DNA of 64,000 nucleotides from Cymbidium sinense. Taxonomy: Eukaryota > Streptophyta > Magnoliopsida > Asparagales > Orchidaceae. A program made the translations under genes and the position numbers. The DNA is taken from NCBI GenBank assembly GCA_021442155.1, contig CM038214.1, positions 56,700,514 through 56,764,513 on the forward strand, written 5' to 3'. The notes under the pieces were generated by a model, which saw nothing but the letters and a program-made list of their open reading frames with translations, was not told the origin of the DNA and made no database searches. Positions 23,119-33,469 of the stretch are shown piece after piece. Position 1 is the first letter of the stretch. Every line of letters starts with the position of its first letter.

Positions 23119-23831
23119 AGTTCATTTTAGATTTCAAAATGTTGTGTATTAAAATTTATTATTTGTTATTATCATTTTCTTTTATATATAAATGACTTAA
23201 CATTCAAATCATGATTTTTTTTTTAATTTGGCTTAAACTTGACTAAAATTGCATGATTTTGATTGTGATTTTAAAAGTAGAACTTGGAATGATGACTGAA
23301 AGATTGATTGATTTTAGGTAGAACTTGGCTAAGTCCAAGAAATTGGCTTAAGGGTTTGGATTTGGATTTTGGTTTAGATCATGATTTAAAGTTGAGTTTG
23401 AGTTTCAATTTGATAAATTGATTGAAGGGTTGAATTTATCTTTGAGAAAATCAATTGAATTTGGATTGATTTGGATTTGGCTAAGGCTATTCCAAAAAAT
23501 AAATCATAGGGCACAGTAAGGATTTCAATTTTGGATTCAATCATGGGATTCAATCATTTGATTTGGATTTGAATTTGGATTTTTTATATTTGAATTGAAT
23601 TTGAGGTTTGGTTTGAGAAGGTGAACACAGGTCAAATTTAGGCTATAGAGTAGGTGAGTCTCCTTAATCCATAAGGCATAGCTTAATCCTATGATTAACC
23701 ATTATAAGTCTTTAGGTTTAGGTTAAGTGTTTAGCTAATCACTAGAAGTGTCTTAAGATTAAGGAAGTCTTAGTGTCTAGAAGATCCCTAGGTCTAAGAA
23801 GAGAAGGTTGAGAACTCACTCCAAAAGTGAT

Positions 23832-24363
23832 AAACATTAATATGCTGAATCCACATGTTTTGAAATCTAAAGGAGAAAAATTCTTTAATCTATTAGAATT
23901 TTTTTAATAGAAACCAAAAAAGGAGCATGATCAGATAAAGCTTTGCTCAAATGATCTATAAAAGTAGTAGGCCATTGAGTAATCCAATGAGTAGTAAAAA
24001 GAATCTGGTCCAACCTATGCAAAAGTCTACAATATTTCCAAGTATATTTAGAACCCTTAAAACCAATATTATTCAAATTACAGTCAAGGATCATAATGAA
24101 AAATTATTTCTTGGGATAAATATTAGGAGAGCAACCACCACTTCATTCAGAAGAGAACAAAATAGTGTTGAAATCACCACCAACAAACCAAGATTTATTT
24201 ATTGAGGTGGAAAAATTAGTCAAGTTGTCCCAAAGAAGATTTCTACTACATCTATTACAAGATGCATAAACAAAAGAGCCCAAAACATAATAACCACCAT
24301 AAGAGGTTTGAGCATTGACAACTTGATGAAAATCATCAAGAATAGAACTGTCTATAAAGTTCT
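23832..24363 (-). mobile_element. L1 LINE fragment C, left part (endonuclease C-terminal half)
   Basis: The minus-strand ORF at 24094-23885 reads MILDCNLNNIGFKGSKYTW, then LLHRLDQILFTTHWITQWP and SDHAPFLVSIKK. This is the C-terminal half of a plant L1 endonuclease, where the SDHAP box carries catalytic Asp and His. It is closely similar to LINE copy B at about 51600-52080. The element is cut at 24363 by the copia insertion and resumes at 33465. On its 3' side it ends abruptly at 23832 against the LTR-like repeat; the RT half is missing. Confidence 0.82.
24359..24363 (+). repeat. Target site duplication, left (GTTCT)
   Basis: Five bases identical to those directly after the right LTR (33465-33469). 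Joined across the element, the host LINE sequence is continuous, which is confirmed by copy B, where CCAAAAACACCAA follows in the same context. Confidence 0.92.
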
Positions 24364-26460
24364 TGTTGGCTTAATTAGCCTCATGTTCAATTTGATTAAT
24401 TTTGATGATAACAAACAAATGCTTGGATGTTCTAATGAATATTTTTATATGTTTATATATCAATTGCTAATTACATATCCAATACATCTCACAAATTGTT
24501 AGAAGAAATTGCAAGAATAAAAGAATGAAAGGGATAATGTGAAGCTCATGATTTTAGGTTATATGACTATTCATATGAGTTCTTTGGCATGAATCAATTT
24601 GCTCACAACCTAACACTATTTTATGTGGTTATTTATATAAATCTTTATTTAATTAACATTCAATTATATGTTTTTTCTTACATAGCAATAAAATTGTCAA
24701 AGTTATAAATGATCATAACTATTAAGTATAATTATTTTATTTACTTAATATAATTAGGTATTTTAATTTAATTTTCTGGTTATATGATAACTAACATATT
24801 TATGATTATATATAAATTATATCATAATTTTTAAATGTCACATGTCAAAATTAACAAAATATATAAAATTTTTTATTTTAGCCAAAGTCATTGTTTAATC
24901 AAAGAATTCATATCTGATTTTATCTCCATCGGATTCCTGGATTTTTTCCTTTAAAATAAGTGGTTACATGACCCACTTTTCATTAAATTGAATTTATTAT
25001 GATTTTTAAACATTACCTGATTTTAATAATGGATGCATGCTACATGCTTTGAATATATTAAGAGCTACATTTGATTACTTTGACTTTCCCATGTGAATAG
25101 CCGAATTTTTATGCTAAATTTAATATTTGTTTAATATAAATTATATTTTTATTGAATATTAAATTATCACATGATAGCATGAGGTTTGTATAATATATTT
25201 CTTTGAAATAATTTTTTTAAATGACCTTCTTGCCTATAAATAGCTCATTCTCTTCATGAAAGCATCCTCATTCAAAATTCAAAATCTCTCCAGCAAATCT
25301 AAGAGAAAATCTCTTAAATGTTCCTTCCAAGTGTTCTCCAAATATTGCAAGATCAAATCCTTGGTTTGGAAGCTTCAACATCTTCAACTAAGCAAGCCTT
25401 TTAAATTACTTGAGTTTGTTTTCTTGATCTTAATACTTCTTAGTTGTTCATGCTATTTTCACCATCTATTTCTTCTTTCTAATTTATACTTTTGGTGGAT
25501 TAGTCTTTAAACATTGGTTTTCACATCAAAGTTTCAATCATTTTTTTGGTGAAAACTCTTGTGATAATTTGTAGGATCTATTTCAACTTGCTGAAATTTT
25601 AGCTTCCTACAAATTTCTTTTGGTTTCTTGAAATATTTCTTCTTTGGTCTTATTTTGAAAGATCATTTATTCTTAGATCTATTTTAGAAGTATATTTTAA
25701 GCATTTTAAAATAAATTATTTTGCTGAAATTATTTTCATATTTGCTAGATCTCTCTTTTAATTGTAAAGCTTACTAGCCAACTTAGATCTATCATATACT
25801 TATTTTTTTTATTTTGTGATCATTAGCATTAATTGAAAGAATCTTTTTTGGTTAAAATAAATTACTCCTTGCTGAAATTTATTTTATTATGAAAAGAATA
25901 TTGTGAATTTATTTTGAAATCATTTTGTATTATTCTACAAATTATAATAACATAAACATCCTAGTAAGATCACTTTAAGATATTTATTTTATTAAGTGAG
26001 CATTTTGCTTGCCAAATTTTTTAAGTTGTAAAGTGATCATTTATAAGTTGTGAGATCACTTTTTGAATTTGATTGCTTGGTATATTTGTGAGAGATTTAC
26101 TTTATCAAAATTTATTATTTTGTATTTTTTTTTGTTGTAAAATTTATTTTGGGGTTGTACTGCCCTAGGAGAGTACATATTGTTGTAGGGTTGTACTCCT
26201 CATAGAGAGTACTTTTGTAAACCATTTTTCATTTAGTGGATTCCTAGCCGTGGCTAGTGGACGAGGCGGTTTTGGGGTTTGGACAAAAAATCATGTGCCT
26301 CATGTCTCTATTTACTTTATTGTATTTTTTATTTTCATTTAGAATTATATCTTATCATTATAAAATCAAAATCTAATTTTCTATTTAAAAATTAAAATTT
26401 AAGTTTTGAAAATTTTAATATTACCCAATTCACCCCCTCTTGGGTGCAATAGTGTCTCAA
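24364..26460 (+). repeat. 5' LTR of the copia element
   Basis: Begins TGTTGGCTTAATTAGCC and ends ...AGTGTCTCAA, close to the 3' LTR end ...AGTGTCTCACA. The two LTRs are clearly near-identical along their length; visible differences are mainly short indels and some substitutions. A TATA box (TATAAATA) lies at 25235-25242. Transcription would probably start about 30 bases further on. Confidence 0.92.
25235..25242 (+). promoter_or_regulatory. LTR TATA box
   Basis: CTATAAATAG in a GC-poor LTR is a canonical plant TATA box and is kept in both LTRs (here and at 32228-32235). It marks the probable U3/R boundary shortly downstream. Confidence 0.65.
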
Positions 26461-26478
26461 TTGGTGAGCCTAGGCTCT
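26461..26478 (+). promoter_or_regulatory. Primer binding site remnant
   Basis: Directly after the 5' LTR stands TTGGTGAGCCTAGGCTC. Copia elements usually prime from initiator methionine tRNA with TGGTATCAGAGC. The sequence here fits that with the four bases ATCA missing, so the site appears to be deleted internally. This is inference from the expected position. Confidence 0.55.
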
Positions 26479-26515
26479 TTTATTGGCTTAACATCCAAGA
26501 GTAAATCTTTTCACT

Positions 26516-27440
26516 ATGGCACAAGGTTTCAAAGGGTTCAGAGGGACAATCCACTCATAGACCTCCACTTTTAGATAGTGTACCATTTGATTATTGGAAA
26601 AATAGAATTAGTACATTCTTAAGAGGTCAAGATGCACGATGTGGTATATGTTGACACATCAATATCATACACCCACGAGAAGTAAATGACATTAAAGTAA
26701 AAAACCTTTTGAGGAATGGTCTATAGTGAAAGAGAACTTGATGAATTAAATGCTAGGGCTTGTAATACTTTACATTGTGCTTTATTACCCGATGATTACA
26801 TGAAAATTTCTATGTTAAGTAGAAAAAAGAAATATGGGATAAACTTATTATAACTTATGAAGGAACTAGTGAAGTTAGAGATGCTCACATAAATAGACTT
26901 GTTCATGATTATGAGTTATTTCATATGTCTCCTTCAATCTATTTCTGATATGTATACTAGATTTATGAAAATAATTATTACATTCTCTTGGAAAACATAT
27001 AGGAATCAAGACTTAGTTTATAAGATTCTTAGATGTCTTCCAAAAGAATGGGAAGCTAAAGTAACTTTATTAGTGAAGCTAAAGATTTATCTACTTATCC
27101 ACTTGATCAGCTTTTGGGTTCTTTGATAGCACATGAACAGTTATTGCTCAAAGGGATAAGATGGATAACTCAAAGCAAAAAAGGAGAAGGAGAAAGGAAA
27201 AGCCATTGCACTACAAGTTGATGATAGTGATGAGCATAACACCTCAAGCTCGGATGGTGATTGTGATGAGGTGGTCATGCTTTCCAAAAGGCTTGGGAAC
27301 TTACTAAGGAAGAAGAATCAAAGGTATAAAAAATCTAAAATTATAAATTTCAAACTAAGAAATTTCCTACAGTGAAGGGATCATTTGCTATCATCAGAAA
27401 AAAGCCCGGACACATAAGAGGTGATTGTCCGAACTTGTTG
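26516..27440 (+). pseudogene. Copia gag (UBN2-type) remnant
   Basis: The first ATG after the primer site starts MAQGFKGFRG. Further on come EELDELNARACNTLHCALLP and DLVYKILRCLPKEWE (about 27014-27060), with the SISDMYTRFMKII block between them. This is the usual copia gag layout, which would assemble virus-like particles in the cytoplasm. A zinc-knuckle-like KPGHIRGDCPNL (near 27400) is in another frame from the Cys that should precede it, which shows a frameshift. Stops break the rest. Confidence 0.78.
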
Positions 27441-28195
27441 AATCAAAGAAAAAGAAATTGATGTAAACAAAGAAAAAATATGAAGGAGAAAAAGTACCAT
27501 AAGAAGAAGAAGATTTTTATAATCCAGATTCAAATGAATCAAGTACTAGCTCATCGATGAAGAGGTCAACATATGTCTTATGGCAAATGGAGAATCGACT
27601 TAGATTCTCAAGAGGTATGTAATGATATATCTTATGATGAATTAGATGATGCTTTTAATGATTTAGTTATTGAATATAAAATATTAAAAAGAAAATACAA
27701 AACCTTAGAAAAGAACATAAAAAATTTAGATATGCATTTTGTGATTTAAAAATGAATGTGATAATTTAAAAGTAAAAATACTTCTTTATTAAATTGTTCC
27801 TTAGTTGTAGGTAAACTTGAAAGAGAGAATATCTTATTAAAAGCAAGATTAGAATTATGTTTAAAATCACAAGTTCATTATAATACTTCATCAAGAAAAA
27901 CATTTAATAAAAATTATTTGCATCATACACATCCCACTCATATACCTTATAATTATCATTCTAAATCATATGCAAACACTAATGTTTGGTGCAACTATTG
28001 TAATAAAAAAAAAGGGCATATTTCATTTGATTGCTATGCATGTAAAATACAAAATACTAAGCAATCATCTTATGTATGGGTACCAAAAGGTACAAGCACT
28101 ACACAAACCATGCATGCTAAATATCTTACTTCAAATTTAGAATGTGGACCCAAACATGTTTGGGTTCCAAAAGTTAACATGTGAGTTTATTTTGT
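27441..28195 (+). pseudogene. Copia gag C-terminal part: coiled-coil-like region and zinc knuckle
   Basis: SYDELDDAFNDLVIEYKILK and the following Lys/Leu-rich stretch (about 27630-27730) look like a coiled coil, typical of long Sirevirus-type gag proteins. The ORF at 27918-28184 has a zinc knuckle WCNYCNKKKGHISFDC. It holds five residues between the second Cys and the His where four are usual, encoded in a run of nine A, so a slippage or base-calling indel is likely. Two WVPK motifs follow (VWVPKGTST and HVWVPK). Confidence 0.72.
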
Positions 28196-28770
28196 AGGAA
28201 TGCCTTCAAAGAAAAATCAAAGAAGGCATGTGGTACTTGGACAAGTGGATTAGCATATGATAGCAATACGTAACCGAACGAAGCACACTTTAGAATCAAG
28301 TGATGGAGGATTTGTTACATATGGAATGCGAAGGGAAAAATCATTGGCATTGGTTCTATTTGTAACAATTCTATCACTTTAGATAAAGAATGATTAAAAC
28401 ATAATTTAATTTCTATTAGTCAATTATGTGATAAAGGTTTGAATGTAGTATTCCATGCATCATATTGCAAAAATAATGAAAATGTTTTGCTAGTAGGGAA
28501 AAGATACAAAAATATTTATGTCATTGATTTAGATAGCTTTCATGATGTAAATTTAAACTTACTTTGTTTTAAAAGCACTCATGATGATATATGGTTATGG
28601 CATAGGAGACTATGTCATATTAACATACACTTAATAAAATTGCTAAACTTGATTTAGTAGTTGGTTTGCCTAAATTAAATTTTCATTCAAACTATGTTTT
28701 ATGATGCATGTATTCATGGTAAACATTCTAGAAGCTCATTTAAAAGTAAAATATTGTTTCTACTTCTAGA
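28196..28770 (+). pseudogene. Copia protease and pre-integrase region
   Basis: Around 28230-28320 the protease is hard to read: the family's catalytic DSGCSRHMTG-like box is damaged to a reading near ..VD.HMIA, and GGFVTYG survives at about 28305. The ORF at 28439-28657 gives GLNVVFHASYCKNNENVLL, then DDIWLWHRRLCHINIHLI, the GAG-pre-integrase domain with its zinc-binding His residues (WHRRLCH). The frame ends at a stop before DLVVGLPKLNF. Confidence 0.75.
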
Positions 28771-29619
28771 CCTCTAGAATTATTGCACATGGATTTATTT
28801 GGTCCTATTAGCACCACTAGCTTAGGTGGAAAAAATTATGGTTTTGTGATTGTTGATGATTTCTCTAGATATACTTGGGTTTTATTTGTAACTTACAAGG
28901 ATGATGTTTTGGTGAGTTTAGAAAGTTTTCTAAATATATTCAAAGAGAACAAGGCCTTTTGATTAATAGGGTTCAAAGCGATCATGGTGGCAATTTGAAA
29001 ATAAATTATTTGAGGATTTTGTGATGAACATGGGATTAGACATAATTTTTTTGCACCTAGAACTCCCCAACAAAATGGATTAGTAGAGAGAAAAAATAGA
29101 ATATTAATTGAATTAAGTAGATCTATGCTTGATGAGTATAAATTGCCAAAATATTTTTGGGCAGAAGCAGTAAATACTGCATGTTATGTGATGAATAGGA
29201 TCTATTTTAGACCAATTTTAAAGAAGACACCCTATGAATTGTTTTTTGGAAAGAAGCCTAAGATTGAACACTTTCATGTATTTGGATGTAAATGCTTTAT
29301 TTTGAATAATGGAAAAGATCATTTAGGTAAGTTTGATTGCAAATCAGATGATGGTATTTTCTTAGGATACTCTCTTTCTAGTAGAGCTTATAGAGTTTAC
29401 AATAAAAGAAAAATGATTGTAGAAGAATCAATACATGTTATTTTTGATGAAAATTTGATTGATCCTATTAGAAATGAAGTGATTGATGAAGAGATTGATA
29501 ACTTTAAGAAAATATCTTTAGAAGATAATATGGATGATTCATTGCTAAAGAATAAAAATATAATAAAATCATCCAAAGGAACTAATTATAGGAGATCCTT
29601 CAAAAGGAGTTATGACTAG
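28771..29619 (+). pseudogene. Copia integrase, with a 164-aa intact C-terminal part
   Basis: The catalytic core reads LLHMDLFGPI (first Asp, about 28780-28800), FVIVDDFSRYTWV, then QSDHGG (second Asp, near 28978) and PRTPQQNGLVERKNR (Glu, near 29085), the DD35E pattern of retroviral-type integrases. Frameshifts separate these blocks. The longest intact ORF of the element (29125-29619) continues with PKYFWAEAVNTACYVMNRI, YELFFGKKP, FGCKCFILN and GIFLGYSLSSRAYRVYN, the GKP-type C-terminal region found in copia integrases. It would insert cDNA into the genome. Confidence 0.85.
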
Positions 29620-29709
29620 AAGACATAGTAGAAGTTGTAGATCATTCAACATTTTGTCAGGTTGAACCTAAAATTTAGAAGAAGCATTAAATGATAATTT
29701 TGGATTATT

Positions 29710-30400
29710 GCTATGGAAGAGGAGTTGAATCAATTTGTAAGAAATGATGTTTGGGAATTAGTCCCAAGACCCCAAGATCAAAATGTCATTGGAACAAAAT
29801 GGATCTTTAGGAATAAGCTAGATGATTCAGTTGTATTGTTAGAAATAAAGCTAGGTTAGTTGCACAAGGGTACAAGTTGAAGGTATAGATTTTGAGGAAT
29901 CTTTGCACCCGTAGCAAGAGAAGCTATCGGTTACTCCTTGCTTATGCTTGTTTTAGAAATTTTAAACTATTTCAAATGGATGTCAAAAGTGCATTTTTGA
30001 ATGGATTTATTGACCAAAATGTATTTGTAGAGCAACCACCTTGATTTGAGAGCCTTGATTGTCCAAATCATGTATAAATTAAAGAAAGCCTTATATGGTT
30101 TAAAACAGGCTCTCGCTTGGTATGATAGGTTAAGTAACTTTTGATAGATCATGGATTTAGAAAGGGTAGAGTAGATACCACCTTATTCCTTAAGAGCATA
30201 GATGATGATTTGATTGTGTACAAGTGTATGTAGATGATATATTATTTGGAAGTACAAATGAATCTTTATGCCATGAGTTCTCATCTTTGATGTCTAAAGA
30301 GTTTGAAATGAGTATGATGGGAGAACTTAATTTTTCTTAGGTCTTCAAGTGAAGCAACAAGAAAATGGCACATTCATCTATCAAACCAAGTAGATTGCTT
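29710..30400 (+). pseudogene. Copia reverse transcriptase remnant
   Basis: Blocks appear in several frames: AMEEELNQFVRNDVWELV (start of the RT domain, about 29710), GTKWIFRNKLDD, KALYGLKQALAWYD (about 30085-30126) and the intact catalytic box YVDDI at 30227-30241, followed by LFGSTNESLCHEF and GELNFFLGLQVKQ after further frameshifts. The active-site residues survive although the frame does not. Confidence 0.82.
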
Positions 30401-30639
30401 AAGAGGTTTGACATGAAAAGATTTAAATCTAGTAAAACTCCTATGAGCCCATCTATAAAATTGGATTTAGATGAATTAGGAAAATCTGTTGATCAAAAAA
30501 CTTTATAGGAGTATGATAGGTTCACTTTTATACCTTACTACTAGTAGGCCTGATATTATGTTTGTTTATTTATGTGCTCATTTCAACAAAGAATCTCATT
30601 TAATAGATAGCGTATCTTTCGGTATTTGATAGAACAACT

Positions 30640-31090
30640 AGGTTAGGTTTATGGTATCCTAAAATTCTTTATCATGTGATTTGGTTGCTTATTCGATCGA
30701 CTTTTGGGATGCAAAGTAGATAGAAAATCGGCACATATGTCATTTTTTAGGATCATCACTTGTGTCTTGGTCATCTAGGAAACAAAATTCTGTAGCTTTA
30801 TCCACTGCTGAGGCTGAGTACATAGCTGCCGGTAGTTCTATTGCTCAAGTCCTTTGGTTAAAGAAACAATTAGAAGATTTTGGTATTAAGCAAGATCACA
30901 TTCTGTGACAATACTAGTGCTATTAGTTTGACTAAAAATCTATCCGAGCACTCAAACCAAGCATATAGAAATTAGACATCATTTTATTAGGGATCATGTT
31001 TTGAAAGGTGATGTTAATATTAATTTTATTAGCATGATTTACAAATTGCAGATATTTTTACAAAACCCTTACCGTAAGAACGTTTTGTAC
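30640..31090 (+). pseudogene. Copia RNase H remnant
   Basis: SSLVSWSSRKQNSVALSTAE and AEYIAAGSSIAQVLWLK (about 30765-30860) carry the second acidic position of the copia RNase H. CDNTSAISLTKN (about 30905) carries the third. The end of the polyprotein reads HDLQIADIFTKPLP near 31040-31077. Frameshifts occur between the blocks. Confidence 0.82.
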
Positions 31091-31164
31091 TTTAAGATGC
31101 ATGCTTGGAATGTTAGATCCTAATATTTAAAATTGTATGTAGTTTGTTCTCACTTTTGATGTTG

Positions 31165-31234
31165 TCAAAAGGGGGAGAAGAGTAAAATGTTGGTTAATAT
31201 TAAAGTCTATTTAATGCATACATTTAGGGGGAGC
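31165..31234 (+). promoter_or_regulatory. Extra polypurine-tract-like motifs
   Basis: TCAAAAGGGGGAGAAG (31165-31180) and TTTAGGGGGAGC (31223-31234) lie between the stop of pol and the true polypurine tract. Several such motifs before the 3' LTR are a known mark of Sireviruses. Confidence 0.6.
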
Positions 31235-31349
31235 AACATTATTCATCTCATATGCATAAATTTTTTTTTAGAATTTCTTTCAAAAACTATGATGAAAGGT
31301 CAATTTGCACCTTCATCAAAATCAATACCAACATTAGTTTGTCATCATC

Positions 31350-31361
31350 AAAAGGGGAGAT
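31350..31361 (+). promoter_or_regulatory. Polypurine tract of the copia element
   Basis: AAAAGGGGAGAT directly precedes the TG that opens the 3' LTR. It is the plus-strand DNA primer site in reverse transcription. It is preceded by CATCATC, as is common in this group. Confidence 0.85.
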
Positions 31362-33464
31362 TGTTTTTAATTAGCCTCATGTTCAATTTGATTAATTTTG
31401 ATGATAACAAACAAATGCTTGATGTTCTAATGAATATTTTATGTGTTTTGATATATCAATTGCTAATTACATATCCAATACATCTCACAAATTGTTAGAA
31501 GAAATTGCAAGAATAAAAGAATGAAAGGGATTATGTGAAGCTCATGATTTTAGGTTATATGACTATTCATATGAGTTCTTTGGCATGAATCAATTTACTC
31601 ACAACCTAACATACTATTTTAATGAGGCTAATTAATATAAATCTTTATTTAATTAACATTCAATTATATGTTTTTTACATAGCAATAAAATTGTCAAAGT
31701 GATAAATGATCATAACTATTAAGTATAATTATTTTATTTACTTAATATAATTAGGTATTTTAATTTAATTTGCTGGTTATATGATAACTAACATATTTAT
31801 GATTATATATAAATTATATCATAATTTTTAAATGTCACATGTCAAAATTAACAAAAATATATAAAATTTTGTATTTTAGCCAAAGTCATTGTTTAATCAA
31901 AGAATTCATATCCATTTCTCCTCGGATTCCTTGGATTTTTCCTTTAAAACAAGTGGTTACATAACCCACTTTGCATTAAATTTTAATTTATTATGATTTT
32001 TAAACATTACCGATTTTAATAATGGATGCATGCTACATGCTTTGAATATATTAAGAGCTACATTTGATTACTTTTGACTTTCCCATGTGAATAGCCAAAT
32101 TTTGCTGCTAAATTTAATATTTGTTTAATATAAATTATATTTTTATTGAATATTAAATTATCACATGATAGGATGAGGTTTGTATAATATATTTCTTTGA
32201 AATAATTTTTTAAATGACCTTCTTGCCTATAAATAGCCCTCATTCTCTTCATGAAAGCATCCCTCATTCAAAATTCAAAATCTCTCCAGCAAATCTAAGA
32301 AAATCTCTTAAATGTTCCTTCCAAGTGTTCTCCAAATATTGCAAGATCAAATCCTTGGTTTGGAAGCTTCAACATCTTCAACAAAGCAAGCCTTTTAAAT
32401 TACTTGAGTTTGTTTTCTTGATCTTAATACTTCTTAGTTGTTCATGCTATTTTCACCATCTATTTCTTCTTTCTAATTTATACTTTTGGTGGATTAGTCT
32501 TTGAACATTGGTTTTCACATCAAAGTTTCTCAATCATTTTTTTGGTGAAAAACTCTTGTGATAATTTGTAGGATCTATTTCAACTTTGAAATTTTTAGCT
32601 TCCTACAAATTTCTTTTGGTTTCTTGAAATATTTCTTCTTTGGTCTTATTTTGAAAGATCATTTATTCTTAGATCTATTTTAGAAGTATATTTTAAGCAT
32701 TTTAAAATAAATTATTGTGCTGAAATTATTTTCATATTTGCTAGATCTCTCTTTTAATTGAAAGCTTACTAGCCAACTTAGATCTATCATATACTTATTT
32801 TTTTTATTTTGTGATCATTAGCATTAATTGAAAGAATCTTTTTGGTTAAAATTACTCCTTGCTGAAATTTATTTTATTATGAAAAAAAATATTGTGAATT
32901 TATTTTGAAATCATTTTGTATTATTCTACAAATTATAATAACATAAGCATCCTAGTAAGATCACTTTAAGATATTTATTTTTATTAAGTTAGCATTTTGC
33001 CTTGCCAAATTTTTTAAGTTGTAAAGTGATCATTTATAAGTTGTGAGATCACTTTTGAATTTGATTGCTTGGTATATTTGTGAGAGATTTACTTTATCAA
33101 AATTTATTATTTTGTATTTTTTTATTGTAAAATTTATTTTGGGGTTGTACTACTTTGTAGGGAGTACATATTGTTGTAGGTTGTACTGCCCGTTATAGAG
33201 AGTACTTTTGTAAACCATTTTCATTTAGTGGATTCCTAGCCGTGGCTAGGCGTGGGCGTAGGCTTTGGGGTTTGGCGAACCAAGTAAAATCGTGTGCCTC
33301 TTGTCTCTATTTACTTTATTGTATTTTTTATTTTGCATTTAGAATTATATCTTATCATTATAAAATCAAAATCTAATTTTCTTAAAATTAAAATTTAAAG
33401 TAAGTTTTGAAAATTTTAATATTACCCAATTCACCCCCCCTCTTGGGTGCTATAGTGTCTCACA
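31362..33464 (+). repeat. 3' LTR of the copia element
   Basis: Starts TGTTTTTAATTAGCCTC and ends CTCACA, followed by the GTTCT duplication. It aligns to the 5' LTR over its full length; the TATA box is at 32228-32235. It has a few bases more than the 5' LTR because of small indels. Confidence 0.92.
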
Positions 33465-33469
33465 GTTCT
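33465..33469 (+). repeat. Target site duplication, right (GTTCT)
   Basis: Perfect partner of 24359-24363, followed by TCCAAAAACACCAAG, the expected continuation of the interrupted LINE. Confidence 0.92.

Larger units (their letters stand above)
22191..23280. other. Purine-rich and AT-rich non-coding stretch with microsatellites
   Basis: Upstream (in minus orientation) of the deformylase pseudogene the top strand is rich in GAGGAAGAG-type sequence (about 22370-22620). It may descend from the transit-peptide and 5' leader region of that gene, though I cannot align it. AT-rich DNA with no ORF of note follows. The ORF at 22350-22577 shows no family features. Confidence 0.45.
19130..23831 (+). 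repeat. Large LTR-like direct repeat, right copy
   Basis: Diverged direct copy of the sequence at 8813-13895, in the same orientation. Collinear blocks are 19130-20990 and 23280-23831. Between them lies a stretch with a peptide deformylase pseudogene and simple repeats not shared with the left copy. Homology ends at CACTCCAAAAGTGA, where a LINE fragment begins. As the two copies flank the gypsy pol, an LTR pair is the simplest reading; a duplicated non-coding segment is the alternative. Confidence 0.6.
24364..33464 (+). mobile_element. Complete Ty1/copia retrotransposon, Sirevirus-like, nested in a LINE
   Basis: The element is 9.1 kb long, with direct LTRs of about 2.1 kb, a primer-binding-site remnant, gag, protease region, integrase, reverse transcriptase and RNase H in the copia order, a polypurine tract and a 5-bp target duplication. 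The integrase lies before RT, which separates copia from gypsy. The long LTRs, a long gag with a coiled-coil-like segment and WVPK motifs, and several polypurine-tract-like motifs before the 3' LTR point to the Sirevirus group. The coding region is broken by many frameshifts and stops, so it is structurally complete but not coding-competent. Confidence 0.9.
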
